Counted from the stretch's first letter, positions 9,064 through 18,992 are shown. The stretch: 37,478 bases of DNA from an uncultured Flavobacteriales bacterium (GCA_938075455.1 CALJHN010000011.1:1-37478); one strand, 5' to 3'. Made by a program: numbers and translations. The notes: generated from the sequence alone by a model not told the origin.

Positions 9064-9986
9064 TTATTTAAAAAATTTATATTCCTTTTTAACCCTTTAA
9101 ACTTTGTTCGCTTAACTGCAGAACTCTTAAATAAATTTTCAAAAATCTCTTCATCTAACTCATTCCATTCTTTCTTGGTTAAATTAATTAAATCTAATGA
9201 AGGCTCGAACAATGGTTCTTTGTGGGTAGATGAGAATCTATTCCACGGGCATACCTCTTGACAAGCATCACATCCAAACATCCAGTTATCCATTTTTCCC
9301 TTAAATTCATCTGGTATAATTTCATCTTTTAGCTCAATTGTTAAGTAAGAAATACATTTTGAACCATCTATAACATATGGCTTAATTATAGCATCTGTTG
9401 GGCATTCATCTATACATTTGGTACATGTTCCGCAGTAATCCTTAATTGGCAAATCGGTATCTAGTTCTAGGTCTAAGATTAGTTCTGCTATAAAGAAATA
9501 AGATCCCTTTTCCTTATTTATAAGATTACTATGCTTCCCAATCCATCCTAACCCAGATTTTTCAGCCCATGCCTTATCCATCACTGGAGCCGAATCTACA
9601 AATCCTCTAATGTTAATATCTCCAAAATTTTCTGTTATAAAATATTGTAACTCTTTAAGTTTTTTTTTAATTACTTTATGGTAGTCTGCTCCGTAAGCAT
9701 ACATAGATATTTTGGGAGCTTGCTTGTCTTTTTGTTTTATAGGATTATAATAATTATAAATAAAAGTAACAACAGATTTTGCTCCTGGAACTAACTTGGT
9801 AGGATCTGTTCTTAAATCAAAATGATTTTCCATGTAAGACATTTTCCCATGAAAATCATTATTAAGCCAACTTTCTAGGTGGCGAGCTTCCTTTTCTAAA
9901 AACCCAGCTTTTGAGATACCTACATGGGAAAAGCCTAAATCAAAAGCCTTTTCTTTTATTATTTTGGTGCGTTGGGTAGTATTCAA
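9060..9986 (-). CDS. queG: Epoxyqueuosine reductase
   Basis: QueG reduces epoxyqueuosine to queuosine in the wobble base of tRNAs, using cobalamin and two [4Fe-4S] clusters. The 308 residues are a normal length for this phylum. [20 protein letters not shown] (about 129-148) holds the proposed catalytic Asp131. The clusters bind through [12 protein letters not shown] (Cys185, 188, 191, 195) and [11 protein letters not shown] (Cys239, 242, 246). The start codon is TTG at 9986, sharing four bases (TTGA) with the ruvB stop; the N-terminal sequence from there matches the family, so the start is likely right. It is cotranscribed with ruvB and ctaA. Confidence 0.94.
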   Translation of the reverse strand: MNTTQRTKIIKEKAFDLGFSHVGISKAGFLEKEARHLESWLNNDFHGKMSYMENHFDLRTDPTKLVPGAKSVVTFIYNYYNPIKQKDKQAPKISMYAYGADYHKVIKKKLKELQYFITENFGDINIRGFVDSAPVMDKAWAEKSGLGWIGKHSNLINKEKGSYFFIAELILDLELDTDLPIKDYCGTCTKCIDECPTDAIIKPYVIDGSKCISYLTIELKDEIIPDEFKGKMDNWMFGCDACQEVCPWNRFSSTHKEPLFEPSLDLINLTKKEWNELDEEIFENLFKSSAVKRTKFKGLKRNINFLNK

Positions 9987-11008
9987 AATATTTCTTGTTG
10001 TCCAAGATCGTTTTTGGGTTTATTTAAATGTTTGTATGCCATATCGGTAACCATTCTTCCTCTTGATGTTCTTACCATATAACCCTGTTGTACAAGAAAT
10101 GGTTCGTAAACTTCTTCAATAGTTCCTGATTCTTCCCCGACAACTGTTGCTAAGGTATTTATTCCTACTGGACCACCTTTGTATTTATCTATGATTGCAA
10201 TTAAAATCTTGTTATCCATTTCATCTAATCCGTGCTTATCAACTTGTAAGGCAGTCAATGCCATTTGGGTTATCTCATTGGTGATAATCCCGTCGCCTTT
10301 AACTTGAGCATAATCTCTAACTCTTCTTAATAATGCGTTGGCAATTCTTGGGGTTCCTCTACTTCTGCCTGATATTTCTTTTGAAGCATCTTCGTTTAAA
10401 GGGATTTGCAATATTCCCGCAGATCGATTTACAATTGCTTGTAATATTTTTTGGTCATAATAATGCAATCGACAATTAATACCAAACCTTGCTCTTAAAG
10501 GAGCTGTTAAAAGTCCACTTCGTGTGGTGGCTCCAATTAATGTAAATGGATTTAAGTCTATTTGAACAGTTCTTGCGTTGGGGCCAGTATCTAAAACAAT
10601 ATCAATTTTATAGTCTTCCATCGCTGAATATAAGTACTCTTCAATAACAGGACTCAACCTATGTATTTCGTCTATAAATAGAACATCTCCAGTTTCTAAA
10701 TTGGTAAGCAGTCCTGCTAAATCACCTGGCTTATCTAAAACAGGTCCTGATGATATTTTTATTCCAACCTCCATTTCATTTGCGATAATTTGGGCAAGTG
10801 TAGTTTTACCTAGTCCAGGTGGGCCATGAAGTAAAACATGATCGAGGCTTTCCTCTCTCATCTTAGCAGCAGAAACAAAAATTCTTAAATTTTCTACAAC
10901 TTGGTCTTGTCCCGAAAAATCCTCTAGATGCTTTGGTCTTAAAGCAATCTCATAGGTCTTATCTGTTTTGCCTTGTTCGTCGGCTCTAAAATCAAACTCT
11001 TCTATCAT
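9983..11008 (-). CDS. ruvB: Holliday junction branch migration helicase RuvB
   Basis: RuvB is the hexameric AAA+ motor that drives branch migration at Holliday junctions with RuvA. At 341 residues it is full length. Walker A is [10 protein letters not shown] (about 62-71), Walker B is [10 protein letters not shown] (about 109-118), followed by [18 protein letters not shown] with sensor and arginine-finger residues, and a C-terminal winged helix ending [17 protein letters not shown]. Its ATG lies 17 bases inside the end of the upstream small outer-membrane-like gene, so translation is probably coupled. No ruvA or ruvC is in the window. Confidence 0.97.
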   Translation of the reverse strand: MIEEFDFRADEQGKTDKTYEIALRPKHLEDFSGQDQVVENLRIFVSAAKMREESLDHVLLHGPPGLGKTTLAQIIANEMEVGIKISSGPVLDKPGDLAGLLTNLETGDVLFIDEIHRLSPVIEEYLYSAMEDYKIDIVLDTGPNARTVQIDLNPFTLIGATTRSGLLTAPLRARFGINCRLHYYDQKILQAIVNRSAGILQIPLNEDASKEISGRSRGTPRIANALLRRVRDYAQVKGDGIITNEITQMALTALQVDKHGLDEMDNKILIAIIDKYKGGPVGINTLATVVGEESGTIEEVYEPFLVQQGYMVRTSRGRMVTDMAYKHLNKPKNDLGQQEIF

Positions 11009-11615
11009 ATTGTAAATATAACGATGAATTTGAAGTGATAAAAAAGTGATTATATATTTCTAACAACTTGAACGAAAATCTTAATATTACTGTAGGTAAT
11101 GTCAAGCTATTAGAAAGAACTGAGCGATCACTTCTAGTTATTCTAATGCCTGAACCTAAACCTAAACTAAAAAAATTAAATCCTTCATAATTTAAAATCA
11201 AGGCAGGTTCTAAAAAAGAATAAATTCCTTTATAAGTTTCGTTATTTATTTGGGTGGATTTAATTTTCCCTAACCCAAAATCTAAAGTTGTTTCAGCAAA
11301 AAATATATTTGAAAGAGTCCAATGTTTAGAAACAAAAAAATCCGATGAAGAAAAAGATATTAAAGAGGAATCTTCAAAATAGTTATTATTTTTTTTTAGC
11401 CAACAGTAACCAATCCCAATTTTGAAATTCTCACTAAGTTTTAAATATGGTTTAATTTCCTGTATTCTAAATCTGTTAGATTCTAAGTAAAAATTTTTAA
11501 GTTCTAACCTAATACCTATCTCAGGAATTTCATTTGAAAGAATCCTATCGTTCTTGTTCTGTGAAAAAAAACAAAGATTTATTAAGCAAAGGAAAACAAT
11601 AAAAAAAGTCCGCAT
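10992..11615 (-). CDS. Secreted or outer-membrane beta-strand protein, unknown
   Basis: I do not recognise a family. The 207-residue protein has a clear signal peptide (hydrophobic residues 4-17, likely cut after FFSQ). The mature part consists of alternating strands rich in Phe, Tyr, Ser and Asn, for example [14 protein letters not shown], as in a small outer-membrane beta-barrel. It is the first gene after coxA in the same direction, 43 bp away, and overlaps ruvB by 17 bp. Its ATG falls inside the loop of a likely terminator for the act-cox operon, an unusual arrangement. The coding call rests on the full-length open frame, the signal peptide and the coupled overlap with ruvB. Confidence 0.7.
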   Translation of the reverse strand: MRTFFIVFLCLINLCFFSQNKNDRILSNEIPEIGIRLELKNFYLESNRFRIQEIKPYLKLSENFKIGIGYCWLKKNNNYFEDSSLISFSSSDFFVSKHWTLSNIFFAETTLDFGLGKIKSTQINNETYKGIYSFLEPALILNYEGFNFFSLGLGSGIRITRSDRSVLSNSLTLPTVILRFSFKLLEIYNHFFITSNSSLYLQYDRRV

Positions 11616-11634
11616 ACTATAAAGTTACGGACTT
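11601..11634 (-). terminator. Likely intrinsic terminator after coxA
   Basis: On the minus strand a perfect 7-bp stem (AAGTCCG at 11634-11628 with CGGACTT at 11612-11606) encloses a 15-base loop and is followed directly by more T residues (11605-11601). It lies just after the coxA stop and would end the act-cox transcript. The loop contains the ATG of the next gene (11615-11613), so read-through would give a transcript in which the hairpin overlaps that gene's start. The loop is long for a classical terminator, so I rate it moderate. Confidence 0.5.
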
Positions 11635-11658
11635 AAAAATAAAGTTTGCTATAATGAC

Positions 11659-13422
11659 CTAATGTTCTTCTTCATTATCGTCTAAAGGAATATTTTGAGG
11701 AACAAAATCTTTTTCCTTTCCAGGTTTGCTGTAATCATAAGGCCACCTGTATACTGTTGGGATTTCTCCAATCCAATTTCCATGAACGTGTTCTACTGGT
11801 GTTGTCCATTCTAGAGAGTTGGCATTCCAAGGATTTTGAGATGCTTTTGGGCCTCTAAAAACACTGTAGAAAAAGTTGAAAAAGAAAATAACTTGTGCCA
11901 ATACTCCAACAGAAGCAAAAATAGATATCAAAATATTTAAATCTAAAAAGTGATCAAACATTGGAAAATTAGTGTTTTCATAATATCTTCTTGGCAAACC
12001 ACCTTCACCTAAGAAATGCATTGGAAGAAAAACTCCATACCCACAGACAATGGTTATCCAAAAATGAGCCATTCCCATTCTAATATTCATCATTTTACTA
12101 AAAAGCTTTGGAAAATAATGGTAAATACCGGCAAACATTCCTAGGATTGCAGTCATTCCCATTACAATATGAAAATGCCCAACTACAAAATAAGTATCGT
12201 GTTGAGAAATGTCTAAAGCGGAGTCTGCAAGAATAATTCCTGTTACACCACCAGAGATAAATGTTGAAACTGCACCAATACAAAACATCATTGCAGGGGT
12301 CATCATAACATTTCCTTTCCAAATAGTAGTAATAAAATTGAAAGCTTTTACAGCTGATGGAATTGCAATTAACAAGGTTGTGAATGTAAATACCCCACCA
12401 AGAAATGGATTCATTCCGGTTAAAAACATGTGGTGTCCCCAAACAATGAAAGAAAGGAAACCAATTGCTAACATAGATCCAATCATTGCTCTATAACCAA
12501 AAATAGGTTTTCTAGAACAGGTGGATATAATTTCTGACGTCATTCCCAAAGCAGGAAGAAGTATTATGTAAACTTCTGGGTGCCCGAGAAACCAAAATAA
12601 ATGTTCATATAGAATAGGACTTCCTCCTGTTGCATCCAATGCTCCAGAAGAAGTTACAATGTCACTCATGTAAAAACTTGTTCCAAAACTTCTATCCATT
12701 AAAAGTAAAACTGCGGCAGAAAGTAAAACTGGAAAAGATAAAACTCCCAAAATTGCAGTAATGAAAAATGCCCAAATTGTTAATGGAAGCCTAGTCATAC
12801 TCATACCCTTTGTTCTTAAATTTAAGATTGTAACTATATAATTAATACCACCTAGCAAAGATGATGCTATAAAAACTGTCATGGATAATAACCAAAGTGT
12901 CATTCCTAATCCAGAGCCTGGCTGGAATTCTGCAAGTACACTTAGCGGTGGATATACTGTCCATCCAGCCATAGCAGGGCCCGTTTCAATAAATAATGAA
13001 GCAGCCATTAAAACACTTGAAAGAAAGAAAAGCCAGTAACTGATCATATTTAATAATCCAGATGCCATATCTCTAGCACCGACTTGTAGAGGAATTAAGA
13101 GATTAGAAAAAGTTCCTGAAAGACCTCCTGTTAAAACAAAAAATACCATTATAGTTCCATGAAGAGTAACCAATCCAAGATACCAGTTACTATCTAGAAG
13201 CCCATCTGGTGCAGCATCAGAACCTAATATAGATTCTAAAATTGGGAATTTGTCATCAGGCCAACCAAGCTTTAATCTAAATAATGCAGATAAAGCAATA
13301 CCAATAGCTCCCATGAAAATTGCTGTAATAAGGTATTGCCTAGCAATCATTTTATGATCCTGAGAAAATATATATTTAGTTATAAAACTTTCCTTATGGT
13401 GATGATGCGTATCGTGTGACAT
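11659..13422 (-). CDS. coxA: Cytochrome c oxidase subunit I
   Basis: This 587-residue integral membrane protein with about twelve or more helices is the catalytic haem-copper subunit that reduces oxygen to water. The cross-linked His-Tyr motif is present in GHPEVYIILLPALGM, the CuB histidines in IVWGHHMFLTGM, and the haem ligands in DTYFVVGHFHIVMGM. An N-terminal haem ligand is in LVTLHGTIMVFF. The first dozen residues are His-rich (THHHH), possibly a natural metal-binding tail. The gene follows coxB by 28 bp at the end of the act operon, the arrangement known from other Bacteroidota in which Alternative Complex III and the oxidase form a supercomplex. No subunit III gene is in the window. 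Confidence 0.96.
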   Translation of the reverse strand: MSHDTHHHHKESFITKYIFSQDHKMIARQYLITAIFMGAIGIALSALFRLKLGWPDDKFPILESILGSDAAPDGLLDSNWYLGLVTLHGTIMVFFVLTGGLSGTFSNLLIPLQVGARDMASGLLNMISYWLFFLSSVLMAASLFIETGPAMAGWTVYPPLSVLAEFQPGSGLGMTLWLLSMTVFIASSLLGGINYIVTILNLRTKGMSMTRLPLTIWAFFITAILGVLSFPVLLSAAVLLLMDRSFGTSFYMSDIVTSSGALDATGGSPILYEHLFWFLGHPEVYIILLPALGMTSEIISTCSRKPIFGYRAMIGSMLAIGFLSFIVWGHHMFLTGMNPFLGGVFTFTTLLIAIPSAVKAFNFITTIWKGNVMMTPAMMFCIGAVSTFISGGVTGIILADSALDISQHDTYFVVGHFHIVMGMTAILGMFAGIYHYFPKLFSKMMNIRMGMAHFWITIVCGYGVFLPMHFLGEGGLPRRYYENTNFPMFDHFLDLNILISIFASVGVLAQVIFFFNFFYSVFRGPKASQNPWNANSLEWTTPVEHVHGNWIGEIPTVYRWPYDYSKPGKEKDFVPQNIPLDDNEEEH

Positions 13423-13450
13423 ATCAATATATTTTATACAAATTTACAAA

Positions 13451-14752
13451 TCATAGAGACGCCTGTGATTTTGTCTTACTCCAATTGACCTCTTGGCCAG
13501 AAAAAGTTAAACGTTTTTTGTCTCCATTATTCTCTATCCATTGATTAAACTCCTCTTGTGTTTCAACAATTACTTTTAATTGCATATTTGAGTGACCAGC
13601 ACCACATATTTTATTACACATTAATACATAATCAAATAAAACTCTTTCTTCAGGTTCTCCAATTTTTCTTTTTCTTTCATTATGAATAACGTTAATATTT
13701 TCCCAATGCTTTTGAACATCTGGGTTGGCTCTCATTTCCTTAGTGGTTATTGTTGGAGTAAGAGCAAAACTAGTTTCCATCCCAGGAACGGCATTTATTT
13801 GTGCTCTAAAGTGAGGAAACCAAGGGCAATGAATAACGTCTTTGGATCTGAATTTAAAAGTATAGGGTTGGTCTTTCACTAAATGAATTTCTTGAACAAC
13901 AATATCATCATTACTAGATTCATAAGCAACAGAGTTATTATCTTTTCTATCTATAGATGCTTCAATTCTATATTTCCTTCTTTTAAGCCTATCAAACTCT
14001 TCTTGAAGCTTGTCTACTTTTTTTTCAGGAAATAGATACTCTCCATCAGCATTGATGTTATTAGAAAGTATGGAATCAATATCATTTACTCTTTGGTCAA
14101 TTTCTACATAGGTATCTTGAATTGTTTTTGAGGTTATTATCCCTAAGGGATTGGATGAAGAAACCATTTTATAATCTGCTTTCCCCAAAATATTGTCTAC
14201 ACCAGAATATCTTACGATCCAGCCAAATTGATAAGCATAAACCTCAACAACCTCTCCTTTTTCTTGATTGTACATTATCTTATTCCAGGTCATCAAACCA
14301 TAAATAACAATAAATGCAAGAGCTATGGCTGGAACTATAGTCCATACTGCCTCTAATTTATTGTTGTGAGGATAATAAAGAGCTTTTCTTTCTTCTCTAT
14401 AATAGTATTTCCAAGAAAAACCAAAAAGTAAAGCATTAGTTATGAAAAATACTGGCAGTATGATATACCAGTTAATCATTAAAAGATCATCTATGTCTTT
14501 TCCGTGAGCACTAGCTGCTTGATAAAGACCAGAATTAGAACCATATTTAGAAATTAACCAAATTATAAATCCAAAAAATGCTACCATGAAAACCAACATG
14601 AGATTAGCCATTAACAAATTTTCGCTTCTAGATAATTTTTCTTGAGATTTTTCACCTCTAACTTTTGCTGCTAGATCATAAATCTTCATTAATTGCACTA
14701 GAGCAATAAAGAAAAGTGCTACAGTAATAATTATAATAAACTTAATTTCCAT
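13451..14752 (-). CDS. coxB: Cytochrome c oxidase subunit II
   Basis: Subunit II takes electrons from cytochrome c through the binuclear CuA site. The 433-residue protein is longer than typical. It has an N-terminal hydrophobic helix (5-25), a second (about 50-67) and two more before the periplasmic domain (95-115, 137-155). CuA ligands are His308 (SKDVIHCPWF), Cys379, Cys383, His387 and Met390 (CNKICGAGHSNM). An insertion of roughly 100 residues (about 183-283), polar and partly coiled-coil (VDKLQEEFDRLKRRKYRIE), splits the cupredoxin domain, and a second insert lies around 340-370. No cytochrome c domain is fused at the C terminus. Gaps to neighbours are 10 and 28 bp. Confidence 0.95.
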   Translation of the reverse strand: MEIKFIIIITVALFFIALVQLMKIYDLAAKVRGEKSQEKLSRSENLLMANLMLVFMVAFFGFIIWLISKYGSNSGLYQAASAHGKDIDDLLMINWYIILPVFFITNALLFGFSWKYYYREERKALYYPHNNKLEAVWTIVPAIALAFIVIYGLMTWNKIMYNQEKGEVVEVYAYQFGWIVRYSGVDNILGKADYKMVSSSNPLGIITSKTIQDTYVEIDQRVNDIDSILSNNINADGEYLFPEKKVDKLQEEFDRLKRRKYRIEASIDRKDNNSVAYESSNDDIVVQEIHLVKDQPYTFKFRSKDVIHCPWFPHFRAQINAVPGMETSFALTPTITTKEMRANPDVQKHWENINVIHNERKRKIGEPEERVLFDYVLMCNKICGAGHSNMQLKVIVETQEEFNQWIENNGDKKRLTFSGQEVNWSKTKSQASL

Positions 14753-14762
14753 AATTCACTAA

Positions 14763-16325
14763 TTAATATTCATGGTGTTTACTTTCTTCAAGAAAAGGAT
14801 GGTTCTTTAATAACAATGGAGCTTTTGATAAAGAATTAAGTACAGAATAAATAAATATTCCAAGGAACATCATAAACATCCCAAGTTCTAAAAGACCTAA
14901 TTCCCATTGGTCAAATAGTGTTCCTGGCATGATCATATTAAAAACGTCAAACCAGTGACCTATAAATATTAGTAAACCAATTACAATCAGAAAACCAGCA
15001 GATCTTTTGGTGTCTCTTGACATGAAAAAAACCATAGGAAAGAAAAAGTTAACGATGAAAGTTCCAAAAAATAGAATTTTGTAGTTATTTATTCTTTCTG
15101 TAAAATAAATTACTTCTTCTGGAATGTTAGAATACCAAATAAGCATAAATTGAGAAAACCATAAATAACTCCATAAGAAACTTAAAGCAAACATAAATTT
15201 ACCTACATCGTGAATATGACTTTCGTTAACAAATGGTAAATACCCTCCTTTTCTTAAGTAAAGGGTAATCATCATCACCATAATCATTCCACTTAACCAA
15301 ATCCCTGAAAAAACATACCACCCAAATAACGTGCTAAACCAATGTGCGTCAATAGACATAATAAAATCCCAAGACATGGTTGAAGAAAAAACAGCGAAGA
15401 AAACTAGAAACAGAGCAGCTCTTCTATACATTGTAAAATGAATTTTTGTTCCTCCTATCTCGTCTTCTTCTTTTGATTTCTTTTTAAACCATCTTAGAAA
15501 CAGAACAAAAGTTGTGAAATATGCAACAACTCTAATCCAGAAAAAAGGTATATTTAAATATGCTTTTTTTCCATAAATGATAGGATCAAAATGGCTTGAA
15601 TTGGGATCTAAAATATGGGAATCCATCCAAGCATAAATATGGTGACCACCAAATGTTCCAACTATAAAAACAATTAGAAGTGCAGCCATACCAATTGGCA
15701 TAGCAGACATAATACCTTCCAAGATTCTAAGAAGAACAACACCCCAACCAGATTCAGTTGCATAATGTAATGCTAGGTAGAATAATGCCCCTAAGGCAAT
15801 TCCAAAGAAGAAAAAACCATTTACTAATAAGTTAGACCAAAAACGTCTAAAGCCTTGGTCAAAAAAACTTATATCTCCACTATTTGCCATATCTATAAGC
15901 AAATCTGATCCAGATTCGTGATCGCCAGCATTTGCATGGTTATCCCTGTGAGTTGCATGACCTATATGTATTAACCACTTAAAAGTTGGGCCGTGTTGAT
16001 TTCCTTCTTCAGAATGAGAATGCGCTTCTTCATGATTCGCAGTTGCTTCTTTGTGATTGTTATAGGAACCATGATTAACTGTGTCCATAAAATCGTGAAA
16101 TTCGAGTTGGTAACCATGCATTTTAGAAATAATGGTTTCTTTAAGTTGGTTTTGAGTTTCTAGATCAGCGTTTCCGTTGTACAATAATTCTACTGAATGG
16201 TCATCAACTTTTTTAGCATAAACAAAATCTTTTTGTTGAAAGAATCCAATAATCAAAAAAACCAAACCAAGAACTGCTGTTCCAAGTGTAACTTTTTTTG
16301 CTCTTTCAGAAATTTTATAATCCAT
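14763..16325 (-). CDS. actF: Alternative Complex III membrane subunit ActF
   Basis: ActF is an NrfD-like polytopic membrane subunit of the quinol:cytochrome c oxidoreductase. The 520 residues contain about ten hydrophobic helices, for example LVNGFFFFGIALGALFYLAL and GMFMMFLGIFIYSVL. An N-terminal helix anchor (12-28) is followed by a hydrophilic region of about 130 residues with an unusual His/Glu-rich stretch (about 91-140, including HEEAHSHSEEGNQHG and HATHRDNHANAGDHESG). Its place directly before coxB and after actE is the standard flavobacterial order. ActF shares the fold of ActC, and assignment between the two rests on gene order and on the His-rich N-terminal extension. Confidence 0.92.
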   Translation of the reverse strand: MDYKISERAKKVTLGTAVLGLVFLIIGFFQQKDFVYAKKVDDHSVELLYNGNADLETQNQLKETIISKMHGYQLEFHDFMDTVNHGSYNNHKEATANHEEAHSHSEEGNQHGPTFKWLIHIGHATHRDNHANAGDHESGSDLLIDMANSGDISFFDQGFRRFWSNLLVNGFFFFGIALGALFYLALHYATESGWGVVLLRILEGIMSAMPIGMAALLIVFIVGTFGGHHIYAWMDSHILDPNSSHFDPIIYGKKAYLNIPFFWIRVVAYFTTFVLFLRWFKKKSKEEDEIGGTKIHFTMYRRAALFLVFFAVFSSTMSWDFIMSIDAHWFSTLFGWYVFSGIWLSGMIMVMMITLYLRKGGYLPFVNESHIHDVGKFMFALSFLWSYLWFSQFMLIWYSNIPEEVIYFTERINNYKILFFGTFIVNFFFPMVFFMSRDTKRSAGFLIVIGLLIFIGHWFDVFNMIMPGTLFDQWELGLLELGMFMMFLGIFIYSVLNSLSKAPLLLKNHPFLEESKHHEY

Positions 16326-16348
16326 TTTATTTAATTTATCAGCTAAAT

Positions 16349-17026
16349 TTATTTGTTAATTACATTTTCAGAAACCAATTCTTCTAAATTCAAATCTCCG
16401 TCAAATTGCATGGTTCTAACATACATAGCCACTTTCCATCTTTCGTCTTTATTTAGTTGTGAAGCATGTGGCCCCATTGAATTCTTTCCATAAGTGATGG
16501 TGTGAAAAACCGATCCCGGTTTTCTATCTTTAAGTGTGTTATAAGCAGGTGGAGCAGCAGGATATCCACCAGCAGTAATAACTAATCCATCTCCATTTCC
16601 TTTATCTCCATGACAATGAGCGCAAAATAATCCATAAAGTCTTTTACCTTCAGCAGTATTGGATTCTTTAATGCTTTCTTCACTGTAGTAATGTATTGGT
16701 AACGGGACTTCTTCTCCCGCTCTTATTCTCTCTTCTTCAGATGATCCATAATAAAATGGCATATTAGTAGTTGAGGTTTTTTTGCTTTTACTGTAAGGAA
16801 TGGTTCCCTTTACTGGAATTCTTGCAGAAATAGTGTTTTTTAATGTGTCATTAACTTTATCACCTACTAATCCGTAGTCTATGTATGCTTCAATTGCTTG
16901 AGACCTAAACATGTCGTCTACATATTCATAACCTGGTGAGTCAGGGTGTTTTACACAGGAACTATATACTGTCAAAACAAAGACAAAAAGACAAAATTGA
17001 TATAATGAAAGGATATACTTTTTCAT
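16349..17026 (-). CDS. actE: Alternative Complex III mono-haem cytochrome ActE
   Basis: This 225-residue periplasmic lipoprotein has the lipobox VYSSC with Cys24 as the anchor. The single haem c site is CAHCHGDKGNGDG, and a likely Met axial ligand lies in SMGPHASQL. ActE is the probable exit point for electrons towards the oxidase. Length and the middle segment KRLYGLFCAHCHGDKG fit the family. It overlaps actD by the sequence ATGA and precedes actF by 22 bp. Confidence 0.93.
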   Translation of the reverse strand: MKKYILSLYQFCLFVFVLTVYSSCVKHPDSPGYEYVDDMFRSQAIEAYIDYGLVGDKVNDTLKNTISARIPVKGTIPYSKSKKTSTTNMPFYYGSSEEERIRAGEEVPLPIHYYSEESIKESNTAEGKRLYGLFCAHCHGDKGNGDGLVITAGGYPAAPPAYNTLKDRKPGSVFHTITYGKNSMGPHASQLNKDERWKVAMYVRTMQFDGDLNLEELVSENVINK

Positions 17027-17559
17027 GAAATACTTTTTTCTTCGATTTCTAAAAACCCAGTGTCTTTAATCAGCTTTGATAAAACACTTTCTTTAATATG
17101 GGTGTTTTCAGAGGTTTTAATTTCCATAACAAATTTGTCATCCGTTGTTCTTGGATCTGGATTTCTTGGGGGCATTCCTGGCAATGTTTTGTTTCTTATT
17201 AAATAAGTAATTGCCATTCCATGTGCTGCACACAAGACAGTGAACTCAAAAAATATTGGCACAAAAGACAACATATTTTCTTTTAAACTGAAGTTAGGTT
17301 TTCCACCAATATTCATTGGCCAATCTACAATCATCATATATCTTATTCCAATAATTGCTAGCATTACTCCAGTTATTCCATACATAAAAGAAGTAATAGC
17401 TAATCTTGTAGGTTCAATCCCAATGATAGGATCAATACCGTGGAGAGGCATAGGCGAATACACATCAGAGACCTTTACATCATTAGCTACAAGATGTTTT
17501 GCACCATCCATTAGCTTGTCATCATCATCATACATTGCGAATATTACTTTATCTGCCAT
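17023..17559 (-). CDS. actD: Alternative Complex III subunit ActD (DUF3341)
   Basis: ActD is a small subunit of 178 residues with two membrane helices (about 54-75 and 92-120) and a cytoplasmic N-terminal domain of ferredoxin-like type. The segment VYSPMPLHGID is the family hallmark. It carries no cofactor; it helps hold the membrane subunits together. It lies nine bases after actC and overlaps actE by four bases. Confidence 0.92.
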   Translation of the reverse strand: MADKVIFAMYDDDDKLMDGAKHLVANDVKVSDVYSPMPLHGIDPIIGIEPTRLAITSFMYGITGVMLAIIGIRYMMIVDWPMNIGGKPNFSLKENMLSFVPIFFEFTVLCAAHGMAITYLIRNKTLPGMPPRNPDPRTTDDKFVMEIKTSENTHIKESVLSKLIKDTGFLEIEEKSIS

Positions 17560-17568
17560 AATTAATTT

Positions 17569-18978
17569 TTAATGCGCTGAATGTTTATCCCAATACCCTT
17601 TTCCTTTTCCGTATCCTTCTTTGTAATTCTTTCCTGAGGACTTTAAAATAGTTTTAAGTTCTGCTATAGGTAATACTGGGAAATACCTTGAGAACAATAA
17701 GTAAAAAACAAAAAATATGCCTATTGTTCCCATATAAACACCAACATCAACCCAAGTTGGATGGAAATACGTCCACGATGAAGGGACATAGTCTCTATGT
17801 AAAGAAGTAACAATAATTACAAATCTTTCGAACCACATTCCAATGTTTATAATGATAGACATAAAGAAAGAAAACATTAAACTAGTTCTTAGTTTTTTAA
17901 ACCAAAATAGCTGTGGAGAAATTACATTACAGGTCATCATAGCCCAGTAAGACCACCAATAAGGGCCAGTAGCTCTGTTAAGAAATGCATAAGATTCATA
18001 TTCAACTCCTGAATACCATGAGACAAACAGCTCGGTAATGTAGGCAACACCGACAATTGAACCTGTAACTATTATTACAATATTCATATATTCTACATGC
18101 TTTACATGTAAATAAGCTTCCAACTTATATGCCTTTCTTAATATTAACATTAAAGTTTGAACCATTGCAAATCCAGAAAAAACCGCACCAGAAACAAAAT
18201 ATGGAGGAAAAATCGTAGTATGCCATCCAGGGATTACAGATGTAGCAAAGTCAAATGAAACTATAGAGTGAACTGAAAATACTAAGGGAGTTGCAAGACC
18301 TGCTAATACCAAAGACACCTGCTCAAATCTATTCCAAGCTTTTGCATCACCGGTCCAACCAAAACTTAAAACTCTATAAACCTTTTTATAAATAGGCTTA
18401 GTTACTCTATCTCTTATGGTAGCAAAGTCTGGAATTAATCCAATATACCAAAAAACAAGAGATACAGAAAGATAGGTGCTAATAGCAAATACATCCCAAA
18501 GTAATGGAGAATTAAAATTAACCCATAAAGACCCAAATTGATTTGGAAGTGGAAAAACCCAATAGCCAAGCCATAATCTTCCCATATGAATTAATGGAAA
18601 TAAACCAGCCATAAAAACAGCAAATATAGTCATTGCCTCAGCTGCTCTATTAATTGCAAATCTCCATTTCTGTCTAAATAAAAGTAATACTGCAGAAATT
18701 AAAGTTCCAGCATGACCGATACCTACCCACCAAACGAAATTGGTAATATCCCATGCCCAGCCAACAGTCTTGTTTAGGCCCCAGGATCCAACACCAGTTC
18801 CTAGAAGATATACAATACATCCTATTCCCCAAAGAGCGATAACAATGGAAATCATTAATAAAATATACCAGGTTTTAGGTGGTTTAGCTTCAATAGGACG
18901 AATAATATCATCCGTAATGTCCTTGTAGGATTTATCTCCTAATATTAATGGTAACCTTATGTCTGATTCTTTATGCAT
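17569..18978 (-). CDS. actC: Alternative Complex III quinol-binding subunit ActC (NrfD family)
   Basis: ActC is the NrfD/PsrC-type membrane subunit thought to oxidise menaquinol next to the iron-sulfur chain of ActB. The 469 residues have about ten hydrophobic helices. Typical segments are WDITNFVWWVGIGHAGTLIS and VHSIVSFDFATSVIPGWH. The C terminus is Lys/Gly-rich and cytoplasmic (NYKEGYGKGKGYWDKH). It follows actB by 14 bp. The N-terminal 30 residues, before the first helix, correspond to the usual cytoplasmic arm. Confidence 0.94.
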   Translation of the reverse strand: MHKESDIRLPLILGDKSYKDITDDIIRPIEAKPPKTWYILLMISIVIALWGIGCIVYLLGTGVGSWGLNKTVGWAWDITNFVWWVGIGHAGTLISAVLLLFRQKWRFAINRAAEAMTIFAVFMAGLFPLIHMGRLWLGYWVFPLPNQFGSLWVNFNSPLLWDVFAISTYLSVSLVFWYIGLIPDFATIRDRVTKPIYKKVYRVLSFGWTGDAKAWNRFEQVSLVLAGLATPLVFSVHSIVSFDFATSVIPGWHTTIFPPYFVSGAVFSGFAMVQTLMLILRKAYKLEAYLHVKHVEYMNIVIIVTGSIVGVAYITELFVSWYSGVEYESYAFLNRATGPYWWSYWAMMTCNVISPQLFWFKKLRTSLMFSFFMSIIINIGMWFERFVIIVTSLHRDYVPSSWTYFHPTWVDVGVYMGTIGIFFVFYLLFSRYFPVLPIAELKTILKSSGKNYKEGYGKGKGYWDKHSAH

Positions 18979-18992
18979 TTCAGTTTTTTATA

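Noticed and set aside
12098..12496. Open frames overlapping coxA in other frames on both strands
   Set aside because: They are shadows of a strongly conserved gene; the products are Cys/Tyr-rich or featureless with no known motif.
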